Shown here piece by piece: positions 16,566 to 24,870 of a stretch of 64,000 nucleotides of DNA (the first letter of the stretch is position 1; the number at the start of each line of letters is the position of its first letter). The position numbers were made by a program, and so were the translations under genes. The stretch covers positions 4,930,001 through 4,994,000 of the forward strand of contig NZ_CP040297.1 of NCBI RefSeq assembly GCF_013393945.1, written 5' to 3'. The notes under the pieces are model-generated. The model ran no database searches. It was not told the origin of the DNA and worked only from the letters and a program-made list of their open reading frames with translations. The stretch is from Nostoc sp. TCL26-01 (GTDB taxonomy: Bacteria > Cyanobacteriota > Cyanobacteriia > Cyanobacteriales > Nostocaceae).

Positions 16566-17705
16566 TTAACTAGCAAACTCTTGCGTGAAATTAAAATCAT
16601 CCAACCCAACCTCAAGCCGAAAGTGGGTGTTTTGGGGACAACGGAAGCGTTTGAGTTGAATAGAGTTATCAGTTTCCCGTGCTGCTACTGATTGAATTAC
16701 TTGGCCGGAACCAGAAATCAACCCTAACTTAATATTGTCAGGTAAATAGCGCGTGCTGCCTCTGGGATATAATTGAGTACGGATGCTGACTCTACCATCG
16801 GTTTCTGGTGTCAAAGTCAACATTAAGACCACAGTTTGATTGCTGGGTAAAGTAATTTCCTTAACTCGTTGGATTGATTGTTCGCTGACATCATTGGTTT
16901 GGCGAAAGCTAAAAGCTAAATCTGGCTGTGTACCCAACAATGCTTCGATGGTTTGCCAGCTATCAGTAAAGATATTTTGCAACCACTGACGCAAGTTGAT
17001 AGACTCTATTTGTGGTTTTAATTGTCCGGTAGCTAACAAAGCTCCCCAGGTTTCCCAAGGTAACTCTAAGCGAGGATTAGTGATGGCTGGATTTGCTAAC
17101 CTTTGCCAGAGATTGTCTATTTGGGTAGTGGATAAAGTTGGTAGAGGAGCGATCGCTGTTTGTGTTTGCTCATCAGGGTACAATTGCCGGACTACCCAAA
17201 GCACATTTAAATCCTCAATCATTTGAGTAGCATCTAAAGAGTAAGTCCGTTCATCAGGATTGTAGTTACCTTGATTTTTCAGTTGTTCATGAGTGGTATA
17301 GCCCCAAATACGTATCCACGCCCCATCAGGATTAACTTGCACTGGTAAATAATAATCTCCTGCCCATCCCGGAATGTCTACCCATTCTTGAGGTACAGCA
17401 AATTCTCTCGTCTCTAAATTTTTATCCGGAATCAGAATCAGGCGTTTTGTATCCATGGTGATAGCAACGCCATTAACCAATTCCCAATACTGGGGCAACA
17501 AGTTAACATCAATACTCACGCTGGCTGCTGGTGCATATTCGGCTTGCAACCAAGGTAAAAAAGTATTGAGGCTAACTTGACTCAAAAACGCATTCCAACG
17601 CCCACGGGGACTAACACAAGCCTGGCTTTGCTGCCATGATTGCTCTTGAACTTCAGCTGAAACCTCTAACACAAGTTGAGTTGGAGGAACACAGAACAAC
17701 GACAT
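16566..17705 (-). CDS. DUF1822-family protein
   Basis: 379 residues, no signal peptide or membrane helix. Typical cyanobacterial DUF1822 features can be read: a central VDIPGWAGDYYLPVQVNPDG and WIRIWGYTTHEQLK segment and a C-terminal beta-rich half with LPSNQTVVLMLTLTPETDGR and LKLGLISGSGQ-like sequence. Function is unknown. It starts five bases after the stop codon of a sigma-like gene, and this pairing is common in filamentous cyanobacteria, so the two probably act together in an unknown signalling or gene-expression role. Confidence 0.7.
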   Translation of the reverse strand: MSLFCVPPTQLVLEVSAEVQEQSWQQSQACVSPRGRWNAFLSQVSLNTFLPWLQAEYAPAASVSIDVNLLPQYWELVNGVAITMDTKRLILIPDKNLETREFAVPQEWVDIPGWAGDYYLPVQVNPDGAWIRIWGYTTHEQLKNQGNYNPDERTYSLDATQMIEDLNVLWVVRQLYPDEQTQTAIAPLPTLSTTQIDNLWQRLANPAITNPRLELPWETWGALLATGQLKPQIESINLRQWLQNIFTDSWQTIEALLGTQPDLAFSFRQTNDVSEQSIQRVKEITLPSNQTVVLMLTLTPETDGRVSIRTQLYPRGSTRYLPDNIKLGLISGSGQVIQSVAARETDNSIQLKRFRCPQNTHFRLEVGLDDFNFTQEFAS

Positions 17706-17710
17706 AACGA

Positions 17711-18898
17711 CTACTCCTGTAAAGAGTGAGGCAGATTACGGAAATAATTCTGTAACCACTCCTCTAACACTGCACTAATATGTTTAACCACGTGGGAAGT
17801 AGGAGAAATATGCGTTTTTTCTTGACTCCATTTCGTGATTGTCAATAATAAAGATTCTGTTGCCTTAGATAATTGCCGTGATACTTGATATTGCTGGATT
17901 TGCAGTTGTTGAGCAATTTGCTGTTGCGTCAATCCTTCTTGATAGTATAGTTGCAGCAGTTGTTGTGCTTGTGGTGGTAATTTTGTCAAGGCATCTTTTA
18001 AAATATTTTGAATTTCTAGTTGTAGATTTTGGCGAGTTGCGGTTTCTTCTTCGGTAATCAGATTTGCTAATAGAGACTCATTTGTAGTGTCAAGTAAATC
18101 ATCTTGCAACTCCCCGTCTGCTTGTCCTAGTTTAGGTAGGTTGAGGGAAGAAACCACGGGATATAGATAAGCACGTGCGTGTTTTGCTGATAAAATTAGC
18201 CATTTTTCTAGAGTTGCGGGAGTCTGTGGCGGATTTCCTTCTTGGTTGTAGAGTTGAGATATCGTTTGCCAAGTATCCTCATCAGGTTTTTGCAACTTCC
18301 GCACCTTTGGCGATTTACTGAGAATATAAGCATCAACAAAACATTTCCAAGCCAATAAGTAACAGCTAATAATTTCCTCTGTTAATCCCGCATTTTCTAA
18401 AGACTCTTGTAATCGCTTGCGGCTTAACTTCAACAATAAAGCCCAATCATGACAATAATCTATCTCTTGTTTTTGCCGTAAAGCATCGCGGATGATATTG
18501 GCAAAAGCGACATTACCATAACTTTTGAGACTAGCTTTTTGGTCAGGATCGCAACCTTTGAGGATTTTTGGTAATTGGGCGATCGCTATTTGAAAACAGT
18601 CTGATAATTTACACTGGACACTAGCATATTGGGGAATCGTTCTTGTCGCAGCCCAATAACAAGTTTCCTGTAAATAAGCAGACAAATGACCTTCCGCTAA
18701 AGAATTTGGTTGATTTTGCCAATTTTTATGCCAGTAAATTGCCCAAAAAGTTTCTGAGTGTTGAGTTTCGGATAACTGAGTCAAGCAATTTTGGATACTA
18801 CGCCTTAACTTGGCATCATATACCCAACCACTAAAGCGATCAGCTTCCCATTGTAGGAAAGTCGCAAACATTTCCGGTATACTTTGCCGAGAGCGCAT
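17711..18898 (-). CDS. sigma-70-like protein with C-terminal region 4 helix-turn-helix
   Basis: 395 residues. The C-terminal LPPQAQQLLQLYYQEGLTQQ followed by QIAQQLQIQQYQVSRQLSKA is a clear sigma region 4 / LuxR-type helix-turn-helix (about residues 305-350). The N-terminal 250 residues are helical and lack an obvious region 2 -10 recognition motif, so this is not a classical housekeeping sigma. Family members in Nostocales are annotated as sigma-70-family factors. It is cotranscribed with the DUF1822 gene. Whether it directs RNA polymerase or only binds DNA is unknown. Confidence 0.65.
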   Translation of the reverse strand: MRSRQSIPEMFATFLQWEADRFSGWVYDAKLRRSIQNCLTQLSETQHSETFWAIYWHKNWQNQPNSLAEGHLSAYLQETCYWAATRTIPQYASVQCKLSDCFQIAIAQLPKILKGCDPDQKASLKSYGNVAFANIIRDALRQKQEIDYCHDWALLLKLSRKRLQESLENAGLTEEIISCYLLAWKCFVDAYILSKSPKVRKLQKPDEDTWQTISQLYNQEGNPPQTPATLEKWLILSAKHARAYLYPVVSSLNLPKLGQADGELQDDLLDTTNESLLANLITEEETATRQNLQLEIQNILKDALTKLPPQAQQLLQLYYQEGLTQQQIAQQLQIQQYQVSRQLSKATESLLLTITKWSQEKTHISPTSHVVKHISAVLEEWLQNYFRNLPHSLQE

Positions 18899-18968
18899 GA
18901 ATTAAAAAATTGAGATTAATTAAATTAACATTATTATGTGTTCAAGATTAGCAAAAAATCCCTAAATA

Positions 18969-19208
18969 TCAAAAAATACAGTTGTTGAGCGATAGGGAAA
19001 ACCAATCATCAGTGATCTGGCGATCGCGTTTAGCTCGACGAATTGCCCCTTCTTTGAGATGTTGGCGAAGTTTTTCTGCTTGAATCTGAGTGATGTAAGC
19101 CTGAATTGCCGCATGAATGAACCGACTGCGATCGCCTTTGGGTGCAAATTTATCAATTTCTTGCAGCGTTTGGGCGGGGAGTGTGATGTTAATTCGCTGA
19201 TATGCCAT
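18969..19208 (-). CDS. ribbon-helix-helix antitoxin-like protein, probably orphan and truncated
   Basis: 79 residues from the ATG of MAYQRINITLPAQTLQEIDK; the five codons further up overlap a palindromic operator. The N-terminal INITLP strand and GDRSRFIHAAIQAYI helix are a MetJ/CopG ribbon-helix-helix. In relatives the C-terminus continues acidic after the DDWF stretch to bind a toxin; here it switches to SLSLNNCIF and stops. No toxin gene follows in the 70 bp before the sigma-like gene. It may still repress its own promoter. Confidence 0.6.
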   Translation of the reverse strand: MAYQRINITLPAQTLQEIDKFAPKGDRSRFIHAAIQAYITQIQAEKLRQHLKEGAIRRAKRDRQITDDWFSLSLNNCIF

Positions 19209-19221
19209 TAACGTAAAGTAC

Positions 19222-19247
19222 ACACTAATAATAAGTATTTTTAGTGT
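19222..19247. promoter_or_regulatory. palindromic operator candidate of the antitoxin-like gene
   Basis: ACACTAA (19222-19228) and TTAGTGT (19241-19247) form a perfect 7-bp inverted repeat with a 12-bp spacer, 14 bp upstream of the chosen ATG. Ribbon-helix-helix proteins bind such sites for autorepression. Further out, the 250 bp to the next gene hold a dispersed CGTCTATCTGCGTCCATCTG-type repeat and no gene. Confidence 0.45.
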
Positions 19248-19512
19248 ATCACACAGTTAGCCTTGAAATCAGATTACGACAACGATCACGAATTGATCAA
19301 ACACCAGCACAGAGAATCTTTTTGGGTTTTTCTTTTATCTTCAGGTAGGGTGTGTTGTCGCGTAGCGCAACAGTGCGTGGCAAGGGTAAAATAGTGCATT
19401 ATCATCCGCGTCTATCTGCGTCCATCTGCGGTTAATTTTATCTAAATCTATTGCCACATTTTAGTCTAATCAGTCCACTACTAGCTGGCGACAAACAAGG
19501 TTGGGTTGCACA

Positions 19513-19869
19513 TTAAACTTGAACAGTATTAATGCTGATTTCTGTTACTCTACTCAACTGTGCATCATTGCTCAAAAGTAATGAATTAGTAGATAAAGCT
19601 GAGGCGCAAACAATTGCATCGGGTAATTTCAATCGATATTTTTTACGTAGTATAATTGTCTGATTTTTTATATCTTCGTCGATACCAATGACTGTGACTT
19701 GAGATAGAAACTGCTGTACTCTCAGCATTTCATCTGCCGCGATCGCTGGATAAGAAAGCATCTCTATTTCACTAATCACAGATAAGTAAAACTCGCCAAC
19801 AGGCAAAGGGTTAAGCAGCTTTCCTCCTAAAAGATACAAAGCTACATTAGTATCAAGAACATATCGCAT
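19513..19869 (-). CDS. PIN-domain toxin (VapC-like)
   Basis: 118 residues from the ATG of MRYVLDTNVALYLLGG; an alternative ATG 15 bp upstream (MDITI) would overlap the antitoxin stop. PIN acidic residues are visible in LDTNV (Asp), ISEIEMLSYP (Glu) and LKLPDAIVCASAL (Asp), and SNDAQL supplies the last one. VapC toxins are Mg-dependent RNases, often cutting initiator tRNA or rRNA. The gene directly follows its antitoxin gene, which is typical of vapBC operons. Confidence 0.85.
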   Translation of the reverse strand: MRYVLDTNVALYLLGGKLLNPLPVGEFYLSVISEIEMLSYPAIAADEMLRVQQFLSQVTVIGIDEDIKNQTIILRKKYRLKLPDAIVCASALSTNSLLLSNDAQLSRVTEISINTVQV

Positions 19870-19874
19870 TATCG

Positions 19875-20078
19875 TTATGTCCATTCATCCCGAATTTGAC
19901 GCTGAAATTCTAGAGGATCTTCTTGTAGTTGAAGAATACCACTAAATAAATTTAGATCAACAACACGAGTCATCTGGAGATTATTCTGTGTTGCTAACTG
20001 TGCTTTTAACCAGTCCTGCTCCTCTGGAGACAGCGCTAAAATCAATTGTTTAATCGATGTTACTAATTGAATATTCAT
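19875..20078 (-). CDS. antitoxin partner of the adjacent PIN toxin
   Basis: 67 residues: MNIQLVTSIKQLILALSPEE, a helical N-terminal part, and an acidic/aromatic C-terminus ending PLEFQRQIRDEWT that would wrap the toxin. There is no classical DNA-binding motif that I can name, but position and size (just upstream of the PIN gene, same strand) make it the antitoxin. The ATG is preceded by AAGGGAGAT, a good ribosome-binding site. Confidence 0.65.
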   Translation of the reverse strand: MNIQLVTSIKQLILALSPEEQDWLKAQLATQNNLQMTRVVDLNLFSGILQLQEDPLEFQRQIRDEWT

Positions 20079-20266
20079 TAATAATCTCCCTTCACAAGTT
20101 AGATACCCTAATCATAACTATCGCTGCATTAGCAAGTGTTTTGAGGACAACGGAATTGGTTAAAAGGTAAAAAAGTATTTAGGGTTAAAATTAGGGAAAC
20201 GCTAACTCCTGAGCGCTAAATTATCGACTAACTCTTGCCTCTCACCCTCATCTGCAAATAGTCTCT

Positions 20267-20947
20267 ATGGTTTTGCATCAACCTCCTCATTCTATACCAG
20301 TTCCGGTTTTAGCCAGTGGCGATCGCCTTACTCGTGCTGAGTTTGAGCGCCGCTACGAAGCAACCCCAGAAAAATTCAAAGCCGAACTCATTGAAGGAAT
20401 CGTTTACGTGGCATCCCCTGTTAGAGCTTTTCATGGTGTTCCCCATGCTGCATTGATTACTTGGCTGGGAGTTTACAGCGCTGCAACTCCTGGTACTAGC
20501 GGAACCGATAACACCACTACAAGGTTGGATTTAGACAATGAACCCCAACCGGATGCGATGCTGCGGATGGAAACTGGCGGTACTTCTACCCTGAGTGCAG
20601 ACGGCTACATCGAGGGGACACCCGAACTGATTGCCGAAATTGCCACTAGCAGTGCGGCTATTGATTTGGGGGCTAAAAAAAATGCTTATCGCCGTAACGG
20701 AGTGCAAGAGTATCTTGTGTGGCAAACCTTTGAAAATCGGCTGAGTTGGTTTCGGTTGCAGTCTGAGGAATTTGTTCTCATCGAGCCAGATGAGTCTGGC
20801 ATAATTCGTAGTAGCATCTTTCCAGGGCTGTGGCTAGCAGTGACGGCTTTATTGGAAGGTAGAATGATCGATGTCTTGAATACTCTGCAAACAGGTTTAA
20901 CATCACCTGAGCATCAAGCCTTTGTCCAGAAACTTGCCGAGCAATAG
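20267..20947 (+). CDS. Uma2-family (DUF820) protein
   Basis: 226 residues. LTRAEFERRYEATPEKFKAE and LIEGIVYVASPVRAFHG open the domain. PDAMLRMETGG and ELIAEIATSSAAIDLGAKKN, then YRRNGVQEYLVWQTFENRLS, are the conserved active-site region of the PD-(D/E)XK-like Uma2 fold. Function is unknown; these genes occur in dozens of copies in such genomes. It stands alone; a HIP1 octamer lies near its 5' end. This is one of three Uma2 genes in the window. Confidence 0.85.
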   Translation: MVLHQPPHSIPVPVLASGDRLTRAEFERRYEATPEKFKAELIEGIVYVASPVRAFHGVPHAALITWLGVYSAATPGTSGTDNTTTRLDLDNEPQPDAMLRMETGGTSTLSADGYIEGTPELIAEIATSSAAIDLGAKKNAYRRNGVQEYLVWQTFENRLSWFRLQSEEFVLIEPDESGIIRSSIFPGLWLAVTALLEGRMIDVLNTLQTGLTSPEHQAFVQKLAEQ

Positions 20948-20966
20948 ACATCTGGTGAAAATGAAT

Positions 20967-21032
20967 GTAGAGACGTTGCAGTGCAACGTCTCTACAAGGA
21001 TTTCGGACAACGCAGAATTAAATTCGGTCGAT
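20967..21032 (+). repeat. 65-bp dispersed repeat, copy 2
   Basis: GTAGAGACGTTGCAGTGCAA begins a perfect hairpin (GTAGAGACGTTGCA/TGCAACGTCTCTAC), followed by AAGGATTTCGGACAACGCAG and a TCGGTCGAT end. It is the partner of the copy at 16438-16503. Here it lies 19 bp after a Uma2 gene and could act as its terminator. Confidence 0.85.
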
Positions 21033-21079
21033 TTCTAATAGGAATAATGACTTTAGCCTAATTGATTTTTCTTGATAAA

Positions 21080-21107
21080 GTTTGATTTTATTGTGTCAAC
21101 TTACTTA
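21080..21107. repeat. AT-rich repeat upstream of hisC
   Basis: GTTTGATTTTATTGTGTCAA followed by CTTACTTA; 25 of 28 identical to 15749-15776. It ends 46 bp before the hisC start codon, where a promoter is expected. Confidence 0.65.
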
Positions 21108-21153
21108 GTATGGCAACAGCCTAAGTTCTATTGACTGGGAATTTTAAATTCTT

Positions 21154-22221
21154 ATGCCCAATTACTTCCGCGCCAATGTTGATGCAATGGCTAGCTATAT
21201 TCCCGGTGAACAGCCACCACGGGGGACGCAAATCATTAAACTCAACAGCAACGAAAATCCTTACCCTCCTTCGCCTCTAGCTTTAGCCGCGTTGCAAAAT
21301 ATTGATGGTGAACAGTTGCGGCGATATCCCGAACCATTTGGGGGAGAATTTCGCCAAGCGGCTAGTCAAGTTTTGGGTGTTCCTAGTGATTGGATGATTG
21401 TCGGTAATGGTAGCGACGAAATTTTGAGTATAGTTATTCGTGCTTGTACAGAACCGGGACGAAAGGTAGTTTATCCCATGCCTACTTATGTTTTGTATCG
21501 CACATTAACCGAGATGCAGGCGGCGGATGTTGTAGAGATTCCCTACAAGGAAGACTATAGTTTACCTTTAGATGAGTTGATTGCGGCTGATGGTGCGGTT
21601 ACATTTATTGCTTCTCCCAATAGTCCATCTGGTCATATAGTAGCGAAGGCTGACTTACGCAAATTAGCCAGTCATTTATCTGGGGTGTTAGTTATTGATG
21701 AAGCATATGTAGACTTTGCTCAAGAAAATGCTGTGGATTTAGTGCAGGAGTATGCAAACGTCATTTTAATTCGCACACTGTCTAAAGGTTATTCCCTAGC
21801 CGGGTTGCGGTTGGGTTTTGGGGTGGCAAATCCTCAATTATTAGATGGATTATTGAAAGTGAAAGACAGCTATAATGTGGATGCGATCGCCTCTACGGTC
21901 GCCACAGCCGCTATTATCGACCAAGCCTATAAAAATGCCTGTGTAGCCAAGATTCAAGCATCCAGAAATCAACTAACAACAGACTTAAAAAACTTAGGTT
22001 TTCATGTTTGGGATTCTCAAACCAACTTTTTATTAGTGCAACCTCCCCAAAACAATGCCGAATACCTCTATCAACAATTGAAAGCACAGAAAATTCTCAT
22101 CCGCTACTTTAAACAACCAGGATTAGATGATAAATTACGGATCACAGTTGGCACTGATGAGCAAAATCAAACTTTAGTAAAAGCGCTGGGCTATCTACTA
22201 CAAGAGTTGCCAACAGAATAA
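21154..22221 (+). CDS. hisC: histidinol-phosphate aminotransferase
   Basis: 355 residues, a PLP-dependent class I/II aminotransferase. IIKLNSNENPYPPSPLAL is the typical HisC N-terminus, VGNGSDEILSIVIRAC holds the PLP phosphate contact, ASPNSPSGH is the Asn-containing NP-SG motif, and the PLP lysine is in IRTLSKGYSLAGLRLG (about residue 214). It converts imidazole-acetol phosphate to histidinol phosphate with glutamate. It is monocistronic here. Some cyanobacterial paralogues act on other substrates, so a role outside histidine synthesis is possible. Confidence 0.9.
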   Translation: MPNYFRANVDAMASYIPGEQPPRGTQIIKLNSNENPYPPSPLALAALQNIDGEQLRRYPEPFGGEFRQAASQVLGVPSDWMIVGNGSDEILSIVIRACTEPGRKVVYPMPTYVLYRTLTEMQAADVVEIPYKEDYSLPLDELIAADGAVTFIASPNSPSGHIVAKADLRKLASHLSGVLVIDEAYVDFAQENAVDLVQEYANVILIRTLSKGYSLAGLRLGFGVANPQLLDGLLKVKDSYNVDAIASTVATAAIIDQAYKNACVAKIQASRNQLTTDLKNLGFHVWDSQTNFLLVQPPQNNAEYLYQQLKAQKILIRYFKQPGLDDKLRITVGTDEQNQTLVKALGYLLQELPTE

Positions 22222-22392
22222 GTTTTTCAAGCTGGTTAATAAGTATTAAATTTGCTGAGTTATTCTATTGTGAATCAATCTGCAAGTGGGAAGCAAGTTG
22301 CTCGGAGCGTGTTCGTAAACAACTTAGTTTTCCCAAGGAATTACGAAGCTTTAATATACTCTTGAAAGTATATGTTCTTGAGTGCATAATTA

Positions 22393-22761
22393 ATGAGTTG
22401 GGTTGTTGAATTTCATCCAGATTTTGAACCGGAATTCGATGCCATACCAGAAGAGGTGCAAAATAAGTTACTTGCTCGTGCCAGTCTATTGGCAGCTTTT
22501 GGTTTTGAATTGGGACGACCTCATGTTGACACACTTAATGGTTCACGACATAGCAACATGAAGGAACTCAGATTTAAAGCAGCAGATGGTGTTTGGCGTG
22601 TCGCCTTTGCATTTGATCCTAAACGTTATGCAATATTGCTAGTCGCAGGTGACAAATCAGGTGGTAGTGAAAGTCGTTTTTACAAACAACTGATCAAAAC
22701 AGCCGATGCTAGATTTGATGCACACTTAGCTCAATTAAAGACTGAACATGAGGAAAAGTGA
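22393..22761 (+). CDS. RelE/HigB-type toxin (phage-derived Gp49-like)
   Basis: 122 residues. MSWVVEFHPDFEPEFDAIPE, ARASLLAAFGFELGRPHVDT and NMKELRFKAADGVWRVAFAF are hallmarks of the Gp49-like HigB family: a small ribosome-dependent mRNA interferase. The C-terminus is charged. An HTH gene follows 9 bp after its stop, the toxin-first order typical of higBA. The upstream 150 bp contain AT-rich sequence where the promoter must lie. Confidence 0.85.
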   Translation: MSWVVEFHPDFEPEFDAIPEEVQNKLLARASLLAAFGFELGRPHVDTLNGSRHSNMKELRFKAADGVWRVAFAFDPKRYAILLVAGDKSGGSESRFYKQLIKTADARFDAHLAQLKTEHEEK

Positions 22762-22770
22762 GGATTATTT

Positions 22771-23130
22771 ATGGGTAGAACACTGAAAGAAAAATTAGAA
22801 CAGTTATCACCAGAACGACAAAAAAAGATTGAAGAAGAATCGAACTTGCTCATCGCCGAGGAAATGACTCGACAGCAACTAAGGCTCGCACTTAAACTCA
22901 CCCAAGCACAGATGGCAGAACTTCTGCAAGTTGACCAAGGGAATATTTCTAAACTAGAACAGCGCGCAGATTTAATGCTGTCCACTTTGCAGAAGTATAT
23001 TGCAGCAATGGGAGGAGAATTACGCCTTGTTGTGGAATTTCCCGAACGTCCCCCTGTCAGGCTTATAGGTTTTTCAGAAATTGCAGCATCAGAGGAGCTA
23101 GAAGACGATCACACTCTACCAGTAAAATGA
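22771..23130 (+). CDS. XRE-family HTH antitoxin (HigA-like)
   Basis: 119 residues. A helix-turn-helix is clear: LRLALKLTQAQMAELLQVDQ then GNISKLEQRADLMLSTLQKY (about residues 37-75). The C-terminal part, with YIAAMGGELRLVVEFPERPP, is characteristic of HigA-like antitoxins paired with Gp49-like toxins. It neutralises the toxin and represses the operon. Confidence 0.85.
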   Translation: MGRTLKEKLEQLSPERQKKIEEESNLLIAEEMTRQQLRLALKLTQAQMAELLQVDQGNISKLEQRADLMLSTLQKYIAAMGGELRLVVEFPERPPVRLIGFSEIAASEELEDDHTLPVK

Positions 23131-23181
23131 GCATTTTTACTGTCAAATAAAAAAGTGCGATCGCAAACTGGAAATAGAATA

Positions 23182-23277
23182 CAATACGGTTCAGTTAAGA
23201 CTAAAAACTACAACTGGTGTAAGTTGGCTTAAAGAATGTAGGCGTAAGCCTTCAAGGGAGAGTAACCCAACGGTATC
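23182..23277. mobile_element. diverged MITE-like element related to 14736-14874
   Basis: The left end CAATACGGTTCAGTTA differs by two bases in 16 from the left end of the 139-bp element. The right end TAACCCAACGGTATCA is a decayed inverted partner (11 of 16). The inner hairpin of the larger copy is absent. It is followed by the inverted second copy of the 37-bp repeat and by CAGCACTCACTACT-type tandem repeats. Confidence 0.45.
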
Positions 23278-23291
23278 AGAACTTAACACTC

Positions 23292-23326
23292 AACACGGGC
23301 TGAACGCCCCGCTTCCGCTAACAGCA
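23292..23326 (-). repeat. 37-bp dispersed repeat, copy 2 (inverted)
   Basis: CACGGGCTGAACGCCCCGCT, then TCCGCTAACAGC: reverse complement of the unit at 16389 and of the one at 25950. It lies between the HigBA locus and the aldehyde dehydrogenase gene. Confidence 0.8.
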
Positions 23327-23344
23327 CTCACTACTCAGCACTCA

Positions 23345-24757
23345 CTACTCAAACCACCAAGGGTCATGATTAGAGTTGGTTTTAATTAAAAATGCTTGTT
23401 TTCGTAAGAACCGCTTTAAGCCTGATGCACCCATGCGTGAACCACCCATACCGGAGAACTTGAAAGCATTTTTTTCTCCCTCGTGCATCATCGCTGTGAG
23501 TCCAGCATCATTGATACTGATAGCACCTGCATTTAATTGTCGCGCAACTGTTAAAGCTTCTGCTTCGGAACCTGCAAACACCGCCGCACTCAGTCCATAG
23601 ATGGAGTCGTTGGCTAAATATATCGCTTCTTCTACAGTGGGGAACGGCATCACAGGCATGATAGGGCCAAAAGTCTCTTCTGTCATGACTTTCATGGAAT
23701 GATTAACTTGCGTTAGCACTGTTGGACGACACCACCAACCACCGCCTAGTTCTTCGACTTTACCGCCACAATGAATAACTGCACCTTTTTCCACTGCATC
23801 TAAAATATGATCATTAATAATCCCAGCTTGCCTTTCTGCAATGATAGGGCCGATCGCTCCATCTTCTACCGTGGGGTAAGCTAGTTGCAGACGATGGGCT
23901 TTGGCTACTAATTTATGATAAAAGTCTTCAAATATAGATTCAGCAACGTAAATTCTTTCAATAGATAAACAAGACTGTCCCGTATTCACCACTGCACCCC
24001 ACAAAATCGCTGAGGTGGCTAATTCTAAATTAGCTGACTCTAAAACGATCGCTGGATCTTTACCTCCCAATTCTAAATAAGCGGGAATAAATAGTCTAGC
24101 CGCCTCTTGGGCTACTTCTCTCCCTGTAGAGACACTACCTGTAAAACAGACTAAATCTAGACACTCAATTAAAGCTGCACCAGTTTCTCCACCTCCCTCC
24201 AGAAAAACCAAAACTTCCCGCAATTCGGGGACTGTATTCAAAGCTGTCAACAGTGGTGCGACAAATCGGGGTGCAATTTCACTAGGCTTGACAATTACCG
24301 CACAACCTGCTATGAGAGCCGGAATTGTATCAATCATCGAGAGCAATAGGGGAAAATTCCACGGACTAATCACCCCAACTAAGGAGTAAGGTACAGCCGT
24401 TTGTTGCAGAGCAATGAAGGGAATGCTGGTATTTTTAGCTGATTCTTGCAGTAATTCTGGCGCTAAACCACACCAACGGTCAATACTAGCTAAAAAAGAA
24501 TCAATTTCTAACACAGATATCGATAATCTACCTGTATCATTGACCAAAGCTTCTGTTAACTGTTCACGTTTGGATATAATCGCTTGCTTCCATTGCTGCA
24601 AAGCGGTGATTCTTCCCTCTACACCCAATTGTAACCAACGAGGTTGCGATCGCCGCGCCCGATTACATTGCTGTGCCAACAGCCTCGGCGGCGGTGGAAT
24701 AATCACATAATCAAATTTTCCCGTCCTGGGATTACGAACTTCCATTGGTTTTGTCAT
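23345..24757 (-). CDS. NAD(P)-dependent aldehyde dehydrogenase
   Basis: 470 residues, family length. VISPWNFPLLLSMIDTIPAL is the cofactor-binding segment, YLELGGKDPAIVLESANLE holds the catalytic Glu (ELGGK), GQSCLSIERIYV the catalytic Cys, and EETFGPIMPVMPF the conserved EEIFGP-like motif. It oxidises an aldehyde to an acid; substrate unknown. The first ATG lies within a GTCAATG tandem repeat, so the ATG four codons later (MEVRNPRTGKFDY) may be the true start. It is the last gene of a leftward group with the nitrilase-fold and RCCR-like genes, separated from them by tandem repeats. Confidence 0.85.
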   Translation of the reverse strand: MTKPMEVRNPRTGKFDYVIIPPPPRLLAQQCNRARRSQPRWLQLGVEGRITALQQWKQAIISKREQLTEALVNDTGRLSISVLEIDSFLASIDRWCGLAPELLQESAKNTSIPFIALQQTAVPYSLVGVISPWNFPLLLSMIDTIPALIAGCAVIVKPSEIAPRFVAPLLTALNTVPELREVLVFLEGGGETGAALIECLDLVCFTGSVSTGREVAQEAARLFIPAYLELGGKDPAIVLESANLELATSAILWGAVVNTGQSCLSIERIYVAESIFEDFYHKLVAKAHRLQLAYPTVEDGAIGPIIAERQAGIINDHILDAVEKGAVIHCGGKVEELGGGWWCRPTVLTQVNHSMKVMTEETFGPIMPVMPFPTVEEAIYLANDSIYGLSAAVFAGSEAEALTVARQLNAGAISINDAGLTAMMHEGEKNAFKFSGMGGSRMGASGLKRFLRKQAFLIKTNSNHDPWWFE

Positions 24758-24762
24758 TGGTC

Positions 24763-24825
24763 AATAGTCAATGGTCAATGGTCAATAGTCAATAGTCATT
24801 AGTCATTAGTCATTAGTCATTAGTC
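24763..24825. repeat. tandem heptamers (GTCAATA/GTCAATG/GTCATTA)n
   Basis: About nine 7-bp units with drift, TCAATAGTCAATGGTCAATG first and TCATTAGTCATTAGTCATTA last, reaching the 5' end of the aldehyde dehydrogenase gene. A further run of CACTCCCT units follows at about 24838-24868. Confidence 0.85.
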
Positions 24826-24870
24826 CGATTCTTCAGCACTCCCTCACTCCCTCACTCCCTCACTCCCTAC

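Noticed and set aside
19509..20080. A single toxin gene with a longer 5' end (start at 19884)
   Set aside because: The ATG at 19869 gives the usual MRYVLDTN PIN start; the longer form overlaps the antitoxin stop without a ribosome-binding site of its own.
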